Shown in pieces: positions 41,978-51,177 of a DNA stretch of 64,000 bases (position 1 is the stretch's first letter; the number at the start of each line of letters is the position of its first letter). The notes beneath the pieces were generated by a model, which had not been told where the DNA came from, made no database searches, and saw nothing but the letters and a program-made list of their open reading frames with translations. A program made the translations under genes and the position numbers. This stretch comes from Bacillota bacterium (GTDB taxonomy: Bacteria; Bacillota; Clostridia; Christensenellales; SZUA-584), in assembly GCA_023416745.1 (NCBI GenBank), contig JAEZHF010000072.1, forward strand, positions 7,329 through 71,328, given 5' to 3'.

Positions 41978-42708
41978 AGTTCATTCCTTATACTGATAAA
42001 GGCGTCAGATACAGCCAGCGGTTTTGTATCGCCCGCCTTCTGATATACGGAGGCCTTTACCTTGATCAGCGACGTTTCACCCGCTATCAGGTCCTTCTGG
42101 AACTGGCTGGTGCCGCTCACGGTGATTTTGGACGCATCGGCGCTGCTGCAGTACACCAGAGCCTGACAGGTGGCGCCCAACGTAATCGTCGTTGTACTGG
42201 CTTTCTTCATGGCATTGACGATGACCGCACAGTTGTTGTATTTGGCAGGGCCCGAAATAACAGTCCCACCGCAGTTCAGCGTATAATTACCGCCTGAAAC
42301 CGATACGGAGATGTTGCCGGGAACGCCCGAAAACAGCTGCCATTTGCCGTCCGGCAAAACCGCCAGCATTGTACCGTCGCTAAGCATGATGAGATGGATA
42401 TAGACGCAGTCTGACCCAAACATCGATTCTGCGTTGCCGTAGGGCTCGACAGTTGCGGACAAATAGTAACCGTTGGCTGGCTGCATCGTCGGTACGCTCA
42501 AGGCCTGCATGTATGTTTTCGCGTCCAGCTTTTCGATATAGTCCTGAGAAATATAATTGGCGTTCATCACGTCGCGAGCCGCACGGTCCGCCTTGGCGGA
42601 CTGGAGAAAAACGGTCAGCAAAGGCAGCGCGATGGCCGCGAACAGGCTGATCGCCAGCAGCGTTTCAATCAGTGTGAAGGCTTGTTTTCCCCAGCGCTTT
42701 TTCTTCAT
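41974..42708 (-). CDS. Minor prepilin (PilV/GspI-like)
   Basis: 244 residues. Prepilin signal KKKRWGKQA|FTLIETLLAISLF, with Glu 5 of the mature form. The processing site has Ala (KQA|F) rather than Gly at -1, so cleavage by PilD may be inefficient or the true site is G7. A 200-residue globular part follows. The ATG overlaps the pilD stop by 4 bases. The frame extends upstream inside pilD, but that is not coding. Confidence 0.85.
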   Translation of the reverse strand: MKKKRWGKQAFTLIETLLAISLFAAIALPLLTVFLQSAKADRAARDVMNANYISQDYIEKLDAKTYMQALSVPTMQPANGYYLSATVEPYGNAESMFGSDCVYIHLIMLSDGTMLAVLPDGKWQLFSGVPGNISVSVSGGNYTLNCGGTVISGPAKYNNCAVIVNAMKKASTTTITLGATCQALVYCSSADASKITVSGTSQFQKDLIAGETSLIKVKASVYQKAGDTKPLAVSDAFISIRNEL

Positions 42709-43487
42709 GACAAAAACCCCAGATACCAGTTTATCAGCGTGTGCCCGAAAAACACGCTCATCACCACGCCGAACGACAGGAACGGCCCGAACGGTATGGC
42801 GTCCGACCGCTTGCGTTTGCCCAGCGCCATCAGCATGACGCCGGCCAGCGCACCCGTGAATATACCGATGATATAGGCCGTGACAACGAGCTTCCAGCCG
42901 ATCACCAGTCCGGTGAACGCCATCAGCTTGATGTCGCCACCGCCCATCGCGTCCTTCTTCAGCACGTACATACAAAATAATGCGATTAGCAGCAGCGGCA
43001 GACCGCCTGCGGCAAAACCGATCAGATAGGAGTACCAGACATCAAAATGCGGCGTGAATACAGCTGCCGCCAGCTGAGCCGCGCCCAGTACAAGCCCCGC
43101 GATGACGAGGCCGTCGGGTATCTCCATATGCTTGAAGTCGATCGCCGATATCACAATCAGCAGCGACACCAGCGCCATATAGATCGGGAGAGGCCATACA
43201 AAGCCGAACCGCACATATAATAGCGTCCAGAGCACACCGTTGAGCGCCTCAATCAGCGGATACTGCGCGGATATCTTACCTTTACAATATCGGCACTTTC
43301 CGCCCAGAAATAAATAGCTGAATACGGGGAAAAGATCAAGCGGCCCAAGGTGATGTTCACAGGCGGGGCAGGCCGAGGGGGAGGTCGCAATGGACTTTCC
43401 GAGCGGCAGCCGGTAGATGCAGACATTTAAAAAGCTGCCGATAACGATGCCCAGTATGAATATCATGATGCCGGTGAATACTTCCAT
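42705..43487 (-). CDS. pilD: Prepilin peptidase PilD/TadV-type
   Basis: 260-residue integral-membrane aspartic protease that cleaves the prepilin leaders and N-methylates. Two CxxC pairs of the cytoplasmic domain are seen in CPACEHH and CRYCKG (about 50-75), and catalytic Asp in ISAIDFKHMEIPD and GGGDIKL. Start at ATG 43487 behind AGGGACGGG; the frame upstream has no ribosome site. Confidence 0.93.
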   Translation of the reverse strand: MEVFTGIMIFILGIVIGSFLNVCIYRLPLGKSIATSPSACPACEHHLGPLDLFPVFSYLFLGGKCRYCKGKISAQYPLIEALNGVLWTLLYVRFGFVWPLPIYMALVSLLIVISAIDFKHMEIPDGLVIAGLVLGAAQLAAAVFTPHFDVWYSYLIGFAAGGLPLLLIALFCMYVLKKDAMGGGDIKLMAFTGLVIGWKLVVTAYIIGIFTGALAGVMLMALGKRKRSDAIPFGPFLSFGVVMSVFFGHTLINWYLGFLS

Positions 43488-43598
43488 ATCCCGTCCCTTT
43501 TCAGCCAACCTGAAATGACGCCGAACCAAAGCGCGGCTGTGTCCTTACACTTATATAACCCAATTGCGGTGTGTCAAAACATGATTCAGGATGGGAAA

Positions 43599-43636
43599 TA
43601 AAAAGAATGGCGAGGGACGTAAGTGCCACTCGCCAT
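43599..43636 (-). terminator. Terminator between pilin gene and pilD
   Basis: ATGGCGAG / CTCGCCAT perfect stem followed on the minus strand by TCTTTTTATTT. It would cut most transcription after the pilin gene, raising pilin over the downstream assembly genes. Confidence 0.85.
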
Positions 43637-43663
43637 CTGAGAATCTATGTATGAAAGATTCAA

Positions 43664-44026
43664 TTATTCTCCGCCACCTGCAGCAGGCACCGCTGCAACG
43701 GCTACGCCATTTGTAACACTGATCATTGCTAAAGAATCGGCGAGGTCTCCAGCGGCAATACCGGAAGGCCAGAGACCGGCAGCTACAAGTTCATCCTGTG
43801 AGTCAGCCACAGCTCCCAACTTTGCATCCGGGTGGAGTGCGTTATAAGCATTGTAAGCTGTTGCGATGCTTCTTGCATTGGCCAGTTCTACCCTTTCGTC
43901 CGCACTGTTCGTGATTCCGGAGAATGTCGGAATGGCAATGGCAGCTAAGATAGCGAGTATGGCGATAACGACGATGAGCTCAATCAGCGTAAAGCCTTTT
44001 TTGTTCTTGCGCATGAGTTTGAACAT
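43664..44026 (-). CDS. pilA: Major type IV pilin
   Basis: 120-residue prepilin. Leader MFKLMRKNKKG is followed by FTLIELIVVIAILAILAAIAIP, with Glu 5, a perfect class III signal peptide and pilin helix. The small globular C-terminal part (about 40-120) ends in AAGGGE. ATG with AAAGGAGT upstream. Located between pilC and pilD; followed at once by a terminator, as expected for the abundant structural subunit. Confidence 0.93.
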   Translation of the reverse strand: MFKLMRKNKKGFTLIELIVVIAILAILAAIAIPTFSGITNSADERVELANARSIATAYNAYNALHPDAKLGAVADSQDELVAAGLWPSGIAAGDLADSLAMISVTNGVAVAAVPAAGGGE

Positions 44027-44133
44027 AAGTGTATACTCCTTTCAAATATGTGTGCGTTTTGCAAAGCGCTCAGCTTGTTTATAAACACATAAATGAATAT
44101 TGAAACATAAATTTATAAAAAAATATTTCGTTT

Positions 44134-45336
44134 CTATATACTCTGATACATCGTCAGCATCGGCATCAGTACGGACAGCATCACGAACAGTATGATGGCC
44201 GCGACAAAAACGAGCAGTATCGGCTGCAGTATCGTTGTCAGCCGCGTGATGGCAGTATCCGCTTCCTCTTCAAAATAATCCGCAGCTTTCTCCAGCATCT
44301 GATCCAGCGTTCCGGACTCTTCTCCGATCTTCATCATATGAACAATCATATTGGGGAACAGTGCCGATGCACTGACAGACGCATTGAGCGATTTGCCCTG
44401 CTTGATGGATTCCTCGATGTCGATCAGCTTGTTCTCTGCCAGTCGGTTGCCCACCACCTTGGACGCGATGCGCAGCGACTGCGTGAGGGAGATGCCGGTG
44501 GCGGTCAGCGTTGCGAGCGTACGGCTGAAGCGTGCCGCCAGTATGCGCGTCACGGACTTCTTGAAAAGCGGTGCCCTGATTTTGAAAGAATCGATAGCCA
44601 GACGCCCGGGCGGCGTAGACTTGTAGAACTTGAAGCCCACGTAGATCATCAGCAGGAACGCTAGTATGTACATCCAGTTGACGGTGATAAAATCGCTTAA
44701 GCCCAGCATGAACTTGGTGATGGCCGGCAGTTCCGCACCGGAGGATTCGAAGAACGTCATGAATCGGGGAATGATGAACAGCAGCATGAATACCACGACG
44801 ATCAGCGCAATGATGGTGACGATTGCCGGGTACATCATCGCGCCGCGAATCTTCTTGGCAATGCGATATTCTTTGTCAAAGTGCGTAGCCAGACGCTCCA
44901 GCGCCAGATCCAGCGTGCCGCTCAGCTCGCCCGCTTCGATCATCTTTATCATGATGGTGGGCAGCGCGCGCTCATGCATGGAAAGTGCCTCGGACAGCCC
45001 CTTGCCGCGCTGCAGGTCTTCGCCGACAGACTGGAGTATTTTCTTCAGCTTGGCGTTTTCCGTCTGCTCTTCCAGTATCGTAAGCGCCTGTATCAGCGGA
45101 ACCCCCGAACGCAAAATACTTGCGAACTGCGTGCAGAACACCGCCAGTGTACGCTTGGGCAGCTTGGCTGAACCAAAAGCGATGTCCAGCGAACTCTTCG
45201 GATTGACCTCCGAAAGGCTGAGCAGATAAAGCGACTTCGCTCGGAGCGCGAACACCACAGATTTTTTATCCGTTGCCTCAATGAGGCCCTCCACTGTCTG
45301 GCCGGCCTTGTTGGCCGCTTTGTATAAGTATTTAAT
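44134..45336 (-). CDS. pilC: Type IV pilus inner-membrane platform PilC
   Basis: GspF/PilC family, about 400 residues, with two T2SSF domains and three membrane segments (about 175-195, 225-245 and C-terminal). Homology at the N-terminus (KYLYKAANKAGQTVEGLI) starts before the first standard start codon (GTG 45294). In this frame only ATT codons at 45339 and 45336 lie upstream, and a TGA blocks further extension. GGGGTG is 7 bases before the second ATT. Alternatively, removal of one T near 45334 would join it to the ATG at 45343 (MNYKYLYKAA). So the start is AUU or the gene has a +1 insertion. Confidence 0.82.
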   Translation of the reverse strand: MKYLYKAANKAGQTVEGLIEATDKKSVVFALRAKSLYLLSLSEVNPKSSLDIAFGSAKLPKRTLAVFCTQFASILRSGVPLIQALTILEEQTENAKLKKILQSVGEDLQRGKGLSEALSMHERALPTIMIKMIEAGELSGTLDLALERLATHFDKEYRIAKKIRGAMMYPAIVTIIALIVVVFMLLFIIPRFMTFFESSGAELPAITKFMLGLSDFITVNWMYILAFLLMIYVGFKFYKSTPPGRLAIDSFKIRAPLFKKSVTRILAARFSRTLATLTATGISLTQSLRIASKVVGNRLAENKLIDIEESIKQGKSLNASVSASALFPNMIVHMMKIGEESGTLDQMLEKAADYFEEEADTAITRLTTILQPILLVFVAAIILFVMLSVLMPMLTMYQSI

Positions 45337-45358
45337 AATTCATCACCCCGCAGCAGTA

Positions 45359-46408
45359 TTACAGAATTGTAGAAATGTAGTTACGGTCTATACAGTAGGT
45401 CAGCGCTGATTCCCGCGATATCTTGCCCATCTTATGGAGTCCGGCCAGAGAATTGTCCATCAGTTGGTTGCCCGCCGCAGTGGACGACTGCATGGCCGCA
45501 ACGATCTGATGAGCCTTATTCTCACGGATCAGGTTGCGTATGGCCGATGTGGCCACCATCGTTTCAATAGCCGCTACACGCGTTTTGCCGTCGGTACACA
45601 TCACCAGCTGCTGCGATATCACCGCCATCAGCGTCATCGAGAGCTGCATGCGTATCTGCTGCTGTTGGTGGGGCGGGAACACGTCGATGATGCGGTCAAT
45701 GGTCTGAGCCGCACCAGTGGTATGCAGCGTGGACAGCACCAGATGGCCCGTTTCGGCAGCCGTCAGCGCGATGCCGATGGTCTCAAGGTCGCGCATTTCA
45801 CCGATCAGTATGATGTCCGGGTCTTGCCGCAGTGCCGCACGAAGCGCTCTTGCATAGTCGTTTGAATCCACGCCGATCTCGCGCTGGTTGACAATGCATT
45901 TCTTGTGTCTGTGCAGATATTCGATCGGATCCTCCAGCGTCAGAACGTGCTTGGTTCGCGTGTTGTTGATCAAATCGATCATCGCAGCCAATGTGGTGGA
46001 CTTGCCGCTGCCTGTCGGGCCGGTCACGAGTATCAGTCCGCGGTTCAGCCCGCACAGGCTGGGGACGATGGGCGGCAGTCCCAGCGTATTGATGTCCGGC
46101 GGATTGTATTTGATCAGGCGCATCGCCATCGCAATGCTCTGCCGTTGCCTGAAAACGTTGATGCGATACCGGTATTTGCCGGGTATGGACAGTGAAAAAT
46201 CCAGTTCGCCGTATTTGATGAAGCTTTCCCATTGGTTTTTGTTCATGATATCCATCGCAAACTGCTTGGACATCTCCGGGGTTATTCTGGTTTCCGACAT
46301 AGGGATAAGGCCTGTACTGAGCCTGTTCATGGGTGGCAGCCCAACCGTGATGTGCAGGTCGGACGCTTCGTTGCCGGCTGCGGCTTCCATCAGATCATGG
46401 ATTTTCAT
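45359..46408 (-). CDS. pilT: Type IV pilus retraction ATPase PilT
   Basis: 349-residue hexameric AAA+-like secretion ATPase driving pilus retraction. Walker A GPTGSGKST (about 129-137), Asp box LTLEDPIEY, Walker B and His box (LIGEMRDLET, GHLVLSTLHT) and the PilT-specific AIRNLIRENK near 290. Its start overlaps pilB by 4 bases. Length and motifs are typical, so twitching-type retraction is expected. Confidence 0.95.
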   Translation of the reverse strand: MKIHDLMEAAAGNEASDLHITVGLPPMNRLSTGLIPMSETRITPEMSKQFAMDIMNKNQWESFIKYGELDFSLSIPGKYRYRINVFRQRQSIAMAMRLIKYNPPDINTLGLPPIVPSLCGLNRGLILVTGPTGSGKSTTLAAMIDLINNTRTKHVLTLEDPIEYLHRHKKCIVNQREIGVDSNDYARALRAALRQDPDIILIGEMRDLETIGIALTAAETGHLVLSTLHTTGAAQTIDRIIDVFPPHQQQQIRMQLSMTLMAVISQQLVMCTDGKTRVAAIETMVATSAIRNLIRENKAHQIVAAMQSSTAAGNQLMDNSLAGLHKMGKISRESALTYCIDRNYISTIL

Positions 46409-48102
46409 TCGCCGTCTCCTTTATAGGTATAGGCCGTGCTGATGACTTCCTGGATTGTGGTTTCGCCTTTTTCCATCAGATCAACGCATTCTTTGGACAG
46501 ACTGCCCATATGCTGCTGCTTGGCAGCATAATCGCGGATCACGTCAATGGACTCGCTCTTGGTGATCATATCGCGCACCTCGCGGTCCACCACCAGTATC
46601 TCATGGACAGCCACGCGGCCTTTATAACCGGAATTGTTGCAGTAGGAGCATCCCTTGCCGTAATAGATTGGCTTGCTGTACGTGGGGGGGAGCCCCGCGG
46701 CGGACAGCTCAAAGCGGCTGGGCGTATATTGCGCCTTGCAGAATGAGCAAATCTTTTTGACAAGACGCTGGGCCAGTATACCCACCAGCGATGCCGCCAG
46801 CATATACGATGGTATGCCCATGTCGGTGAGGCGGGTGATGGTTCCGGGCGCGTCGTTGGTATGGATGGTGGACAGCACCAGATGGCCAGTGATGGCTGCG
46901 CGTATCGCAATGGATACCGTTTCCTGGTCGCGAATCTCACCAATCATGATGATGTCCGGATCCTGACGCAGTATGGAGCGCAGGCCTGCCGCGAACGTGA
47001 GGCCTGCCTTGTTGTTCACCTGCACCTGATTGATGCCCGCCATCGTGTATTCCACCGGGTCTTCCACGGAAATGATATTCTTCGTCGAGTTGTTGAGTTC
47101 GCCCAGCATGGCGTACAGCGTGGTCGATTTACCGCTGCCTGTCGGGCCGGTGACCAGTATGATGCCGTGGGGGTTTTTAAGAAGCGTATCGAATTTGGCG
47201 ATATTCGCTTCAGAAAAGCCCAGCTTTTCCTTGGAAATCAGGAAGTTCTGCTTGTCAAGCAGACGCATGACAATCTTTTCTCCGTGTACGGTCGGCAGAG
47301 AGGAAATGCGCACGTCGATTTCATTGCCGTTATGCACCATCTTGTATCGTCCGTCCTGTGGCAGACGTTTTTCCGCAATATCCATATTGCCGATGATTTT
47401 CAGCCGGGTTAAAACGGCAGACTGTGCTTTTTTAGGTATCGTCAGCACCGTGATCAGCTGACCGTCAATCCTCATGCGCACCCGTACATCCTTTTCGCCG
47501 GGTTCCACATGGATATCGCTGGATTTCGCTTTGGCGGCCTGTTCAAACATCGAATTGACAAGACGCACGATGGGGGCGTTGGAGATGTCCGAGACAGGCG
47601 CTTCATCTTCAGACTTCGCTTCCTCTGGGTTTTCGGCAGTCAGATCTTTGATTGCCGTCTCCGCATATTCGTTGCCGTAAACCTTCGTGATGGCCGTCTC
47701 GATAGCGTGTTCCGTGGAGAGCATCGGAAATATCTCAAGGCCGGACACAACGCGCGCGTCCTCCAGAGCGATGAAATCCACCGGATCGTCCATCGCGACG
47801 AAAAGCTTTTTGCCTTCTGCCTTCACGGGAACCATCTTATGCTTGCGCGCCAGCGTGACGGGTATATGCTTGGACAGCATGTGTGTCAGGTTGAGAGAAT
47901 CGAGATTTATAAAGGGTATGCCAAGCTGAAACTCCATGATTTCCATCAGCTGGCGTTCAGTTACATAGCCTTTGTTTTTGAGGATTTTACCCAGGCGGTC
48001 ACCCGACTTCTTTTGGGTGAGCAGACATTCCTCAAGCTGACTTCGTGTGATCATGCCCACATCGATCAGCATTTCGCCAAGGTATTTTCGTTTAATAGCC
48101 AA
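46405..48102 (-). CDS. pilB: Type IV pilus extension ATPase PilB
   Basis: 565-residue GspE/PilB ATPase. N-terminal GspE-N domains (1-150), Walker A GPTGSGKST (about 320-328), Asp and His boxes (DPVEYTM, GEIRDQET, GHLVLSTIHTNDA) and a zinc-binding CxxC pair (CSFC and CSYC, about 455-490). TTG start with only a weak TAAGA upstream. First gene of the pilus operon. Confidence 0.95.
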   Translation of the reverse strand: MAIKRKYLGEMLIDVGMITRSQLEECLLTQKKSGDRLGKILKNKGYVTERQLMEIMEFQLGIPFINLDSLNLTHMLSKHIPVTLARKHKMVPVKAEGKKLFVAMDDPVDFIALEDARVVSGLEIFPMLSTEHAIETAITKVYGNEYAETAIKDLTAENPEEAKSEDEAPVSDISNAPIVRLVNSMFEQAAKAKSSDIHVEPGEKDVRVRMRIDGQLITVLTIPKKAQSAVLTRLKIIGNMDIAEKRLPQDGRYKMVHNGNEIDVRISSLPTVHGEKIVMRLLDKQNFLISKEKLGFSEANIAKFDTLLKNPHGIILVTGPTGSGKSTTLYAMLGELNNSTKNIISVEDPVEYTMAGINQVQVNNKAGLTFAAGLRSILRQDPDIIMIGEIRDQETVSIAIRAAITGHLVLSTIHTNDAPGTITRLTDMGIPSYMLAASLVGILAQRLVKKICSFCKAQYTPSRFELSAAGLPPTYSKPIYYGKGCSYCNNSGYKGRVAVHEILVVDREVRDMITKSESIDVIRDYAAKQQHMGSLSKECVDLMEKGETTIQEVISTAYTYKGDGE

Positions 48103-48232
48103 ATCTTATGTACCATCCCATGCATGGATAATGACTAAATTAATATAAACTTGAAACGGCGTGATAAAACAATTTTAAATATAGAATATTTTACTCTGTA
48201 AACGGATGTGCCAAGAGCTAAGTGGTTTTTTC

Positions 48233-48261
48233 TTTACATCGTGCCTGGTTTTTTGTATACT
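48233..48261 (+). promoter_or_regulatory. Promoter of the lipoprotein gene
   Basis: TTTACA, 17 bases, TATACT, 31 bases before the ATG at 48293. Confidence 0.65.
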
Positions 48262-48292
48262 TTATTTCGATAAAGAAACGAAGGGGAGCTAT

Positions 48293-48805
48293 ATGCTGAA
48301 AAAGTATTCGAAAATATTCGCTATGATAATGGCGGTTATGCTGACCACAGTGTTGTTGGCCGGCTGCGGCGGCGGCGGCACACTGAAAAAGCCCGAGATG
48401 AGTGAAGGTGCGGCAACGGTTGAGTTGACAGGTTCCTGCGACATCAAGATGGAAAGTGGCGTTATCACCGTTTCAGGCGAAAACAACATATTAGACGGTT
48501 CAATACTCTATATTTCCGTTGAAGCCCAGAACGGCATGACGCTGGATTCCGTGAAGGTAACAAAGCTGCCGAGCCAGCCCATTTCGCATGATTTTGTGAT
48601 ATCGGACCAAAAATACGATGATTCTGTGAAAACGATTACGGCGCACATCACGTTTGCTCCCCGAATGTACGGCAATCATGCGGATATTGTTTACGAAACG
48701 TACGGCAATAAGTTTGAGAACATTACATCCGAAGCCAATCTGTTATGGGATACCAGCGGATGCGTCGTGGTGTTCGCCTCCGAAACCATCGACTTCACCA
48801 GATAG
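48293..48805 (+). CDS. Lipoprotein of unknown function
   Basis: 170 residues. Signal sequence with lipobox LLAGC (Cys about 24), then a beta-rich domain (about 45-170) that I cannot place; it includes SGENNILDGSILYI and TAHITFAPRMYGNH. ATG fixed by AAGGGGAG. Promoter and terminator flank it, so it is a single-gene unit. Confidence 0.78.
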   Translation: MLKKYSKIFAMIMAVMLTTVLLAGCGGGGTLKKPEMSEGAATVELTGSCDIKMESGVITVSGENNILDGSILYISVEAQNGMTLDSVKVTKLPSQPISHDFVISDQKYDDSVKTITAHITFAPRMYGNHADIVYETYGNKFENITSEANLLWDTSGCVVVFASETIDFTR

Positions 48806-48815
48806 TTCTGAGACG

Positions 48816-48844
48816 AAAAGCCGCGGGCACATCGCGGCTTTTTT
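48816..48844 (+). terminator. Terminator of the lipoprotein gene
   Basis: AAAAGCCGCG / CGCGGCTTTTTT. Confidence 0.88.
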
Positions 48845-50001
48845 CAACCCGTCACGACGGCGGGGATATCGGCACTGAGTTTGCCGGTGCGCCACAGACC
48901 GATCAACAGATCCACCATCCGTCCGTAACTCTTCACACCGTCTTCTTGCATGTTGGCTTTTAGGAAGGTGTTGTTCACCTCCTGCGCCGTTTCGCTGACA
49001 GGGCTTTCAAAGCGCTGCCAGTAAGTGGCGTTGTCAGCCAGGTCGCGGCTTATGCCTTCGCTGTAGGTTTTGCGCAGTTCGAAATAAAGGTCGCTGTTCG
49101 CGTCGTAAAGCTGATTCGTGGCGTGAACAAGCGCAAGCATCGTACCGGAGTATCGCACGGACGGCTCATCGGAGTACGAACTGACATAATAGGATAAGAA
49201 GTTGGCTTCGTCTTCCCGCGCAAAACCGCGCTGGTGGGCAGCTTCGTGATTGCAGGAAGAAGCGAAAAACAGCATGGGCACATCCGTGTTGACATTGGCT
49301 TCCCCGGTAAAGGGAAAATAAATACCGCTGATGTGCGAATAGGAAAGCCCGACTGAATAGAGCACCGGTTTCGTGCGCCCGAAACTGCCGGACAGCCAGT
49401 CCAGACCCGTAAGCGTTGCGGTACGGTTGTAGTATTCAGGAACGTTCTGCATGATTTGGTGCTTTGACATGACGGGTGCGAACACGCCGTTTTCGTCCTG
49501 AGGCACGGATGCGCGCAGCGTATTAGCCTGCCGGATCAGCGCTTCGCAGGTGGCGTACAGCTCCTCAACCGTGGCAGGGGAGGTGTTGAGACCAAGGCTC
49601 TCTCCCAGCGGCTGGCGCGCGTAGTTAAAGCCCCACAGCCCGACGAACAGCGCATAGACAACGGAGGCAACACCCAGCAGAGTGATAATACGGCGCAGCA
49701 GGACATACCACCACGCATTTTTGGCAATGACCGCATGCGCGATCATCACGATGATGTAAATTAAAACGAACAACACAAACGCATAGAGCAATAGCTCACC
49801 CAGCGAAAACGGAAGCCATCCCGTGACGGAGGATAAGCCTTGATTGATAAAAAGAAAAATGCCGCGTGAATAGACCGTCTCGGTGAAGGACGGCCAAAGG
49901 AACGAAAGCCGGAAAAGTGCGTAGAACAATATGCCCGGCCCAAGCCAGATGAGCTGCAATAATAGCTTTTTCCTGCGACCATTTGGAGGGCGAAGTTTCA
50001 T
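48844..50001 (-). CDS. DUF3810-like membrane protein with HExxH site
   Basis: 385 residues. Three membrane segments near the N-terminus (about 14-35, 57-80, 100-125) precede a soluble domain with CNHEAAHQRGF, a zinc-metalloprotease HExxH signature, and a downstream Glu in AREDEANFLSY. This layout fits the DUF3810 family. Probably acts on the outer face of the membrane; substrate unknown. ATG at 50001 behind AAAGGAGGG. The upstream frame has no start signal. Confidence 0.85.
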   Translation of the reverse strand: MKLRPPNGRRKKLLLQLIWLGPGILFYALFRLSFLWPSFTETVYSRGIFLFINQGLSSVTGWLPFSLGELLLYAFVLFVLIYIIVMIAHAVIAKNAWWYVLLRRIITLLGVASVVYALFVGLWGFNYARQPLGESLGLNTSPATVEELYATCEALIRQANTLRASVPQDENGVFAPVMSKHQIMQNVPEYYNRTATLTGLDWLSGSFGRTKPVLYSVGLSYSHISGIYFPFTGEANVNTDVPMLFFASSCNHEAAHQRGFAREDEANFLSYYVSSYSDEPSVRYSGTMLALVHATNQLYDANSDLYFELRKTYSEGISRDLADNATYWQRFESPVSETAQEVNNTFLKANMQEDGVKSYGRMVDLLIGLWRTGKLSADIPAVVTG

Positions 50002-50080
50002 GAAAGTCCCTCCTTTCTGTATACTATCATATATGAACAAAAAGAGGCAGGTCAAATAGAAAATAATTACTCTGTCGGTA

Positions 50081-50779
50081 TCATAAAGGAAGATTGTGTA
50101 TCGCTTTGGACTCCTTATAATAACGCCGCAGCTTGATGATGCTAGACACCCAAAGATAACCGACAAAGGGAAGCAGCAGCAGTAAAAGCAGCGGTATTTC
50201 AGACATCAATATGAAGTCAAAAGCGCCATGAAGCAGCGCCGGAATGAACAGCGATTTGCGGTAATAACCGGCACAAAGCCGCGGGTCGCTGCAAAACTTT
50301 GCCATCGACAGGTAGTAGCCCATTGTGATTCCCAGCAGCATGTGCGTGGGTACGCTGAGCAGTCCGCGTGTGATCCATATTTCAGGTGATACCGACGAAT
50401 AGGAGAGTATGTAGACGAAGTTTTCCAGTGTGGCGAATCCCAGCGCCGCAATGCCGCAGTAGATGATGCCGTCCAGCCGTTCATTGAACGCCGGATGGCG
50501 GAATACAGTTTTGGAAACGACGAGGCGCTTGAAGAACTCCTCCGCAAGGCCGATGATGATGAAAGCTTCGAAAAGCTTGCCGACAAGACCGTCGAAAACA
50601 TTGAACATCTGTCCAACAATTTCCGCAACCAGCGTGGGAAGCGTTACCACCATGCCCAGTACGAAAACGAGTATGAGCAGCCGCTTGGGTTCCTTGTCGT
50701 AGCGGTCGGTAAACAGAAGAAATATGGTGAGCACGACTGTGGGCGCCACTGCCTGTAATATCATCAATAACAGTTCCAT
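50081..50779 (-). CDS. PrsW-like intramembrane metalloprotease
   Basis: 232-residue polytopic protein with the PrsW motifs: GLAEEFFKR (Glu-Glu-x-x-Lys; about 77-85), FATLENFVYI, PTHMLLGITMGYY and LHGAFDF. PrsW cleaves anti-sigma factors such as RsiW, but no sigma factor is adjacent here. ATG at 50779 with GGAG 5 bases before it. Divergent from the valS leader. Confidence 0.9.
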   Translation of the reverse strand: MELLLMILQAVAPTVVLTIFLLFTDRYDKEPKRLLILVFVLGMVVTLPTLVAEIVGQMFNVFDGLVGKLFEAFIIIGLAEEFFKRLVVSKTVFRHPAFNERLDGIIYCGIAALGFATLENFVYILSYSSVSPEIWITRGLLSVPTHMLLGITMGYYLSMAKFCSDPRLCAGYYRKSLFIPALLHGAFDFILMSEIPLLLLLLLPFVGYLWVSSIIKLRRYYKESKAIHNLPL

Positions 50780-50876
50780 GTATGCTCCAATCAATGGCAT
50801 ATTATATTCTATTATAGACAGCATGCAATGGCGGCGCAAGGCGAAATATGACAAGTTTCGCCCGATGCGGCCTGTA

Positions 50877-50905
50877 TTGACAGCGCTTTGCCGGTATATT
50901 ATAAT
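50877..50905 (+). promoter_or_regulatory. Consensus promoter of valS
   Basis: TTGACA, 17 bases, TATAAT, exact match to sigma-A consensus; transcription should start near 50912. Confidence 0.9.
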
Positions 50906-50911
50906 GATCGC

Positions 50912-51150
50912 AATGCGATGACAAAGAGGAGTAGGACGCGAGCGTGCGCTTTAAGAGAGGGGCTTCACCGGCTGAAAGGGCCCTGCGGATGGTACGTCTG
51001 AAGTCGCTTTGTGGCACTGTGGGTGAATAGATATAGTAGCTCACGGCGTGAACCGCGCGTTAAGCGGAAAGAGAGCGGGTCGTCATGGGACGCCCGAATC
51101 AAGGTGGCACCGCGGAATAATCCGTCCTTATATCAGGGCGGTTTTTTATT
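50912..51150 (+). ncRNA. T-box riboswitch of valS
   Basis: Leader of about 240 bases. The conserved T-box AAGGTGGCACCGCG is at 51101-51114, an AGTA-type box follows the transcription start (near 50930), and the terminator hairpin CCGTCC / GGGCGG with TTTTTT ends at about 51147. Uncharged tRNA-Val binding should favour the antiterminator. The gene downstream sets the amino acid specificity; I could not place the specifier codon with certainty. Confidence 0.92.
51122..51147 (+). terminator. T-box regulated terminator
   Basis: Part of the leader; competes with the antiterminator that contains the T-box sequence. Confidence 0.85.
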
Positions 51151-51177
51151 TGGCAGAAAACGTGAAGGAGAGATATT

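Noticed and set aside
45294..45296. GTG as the pilC start
   Set aside because: Leaves out 14 conserved N-terminal residues and has no well-spaced ribosome site.
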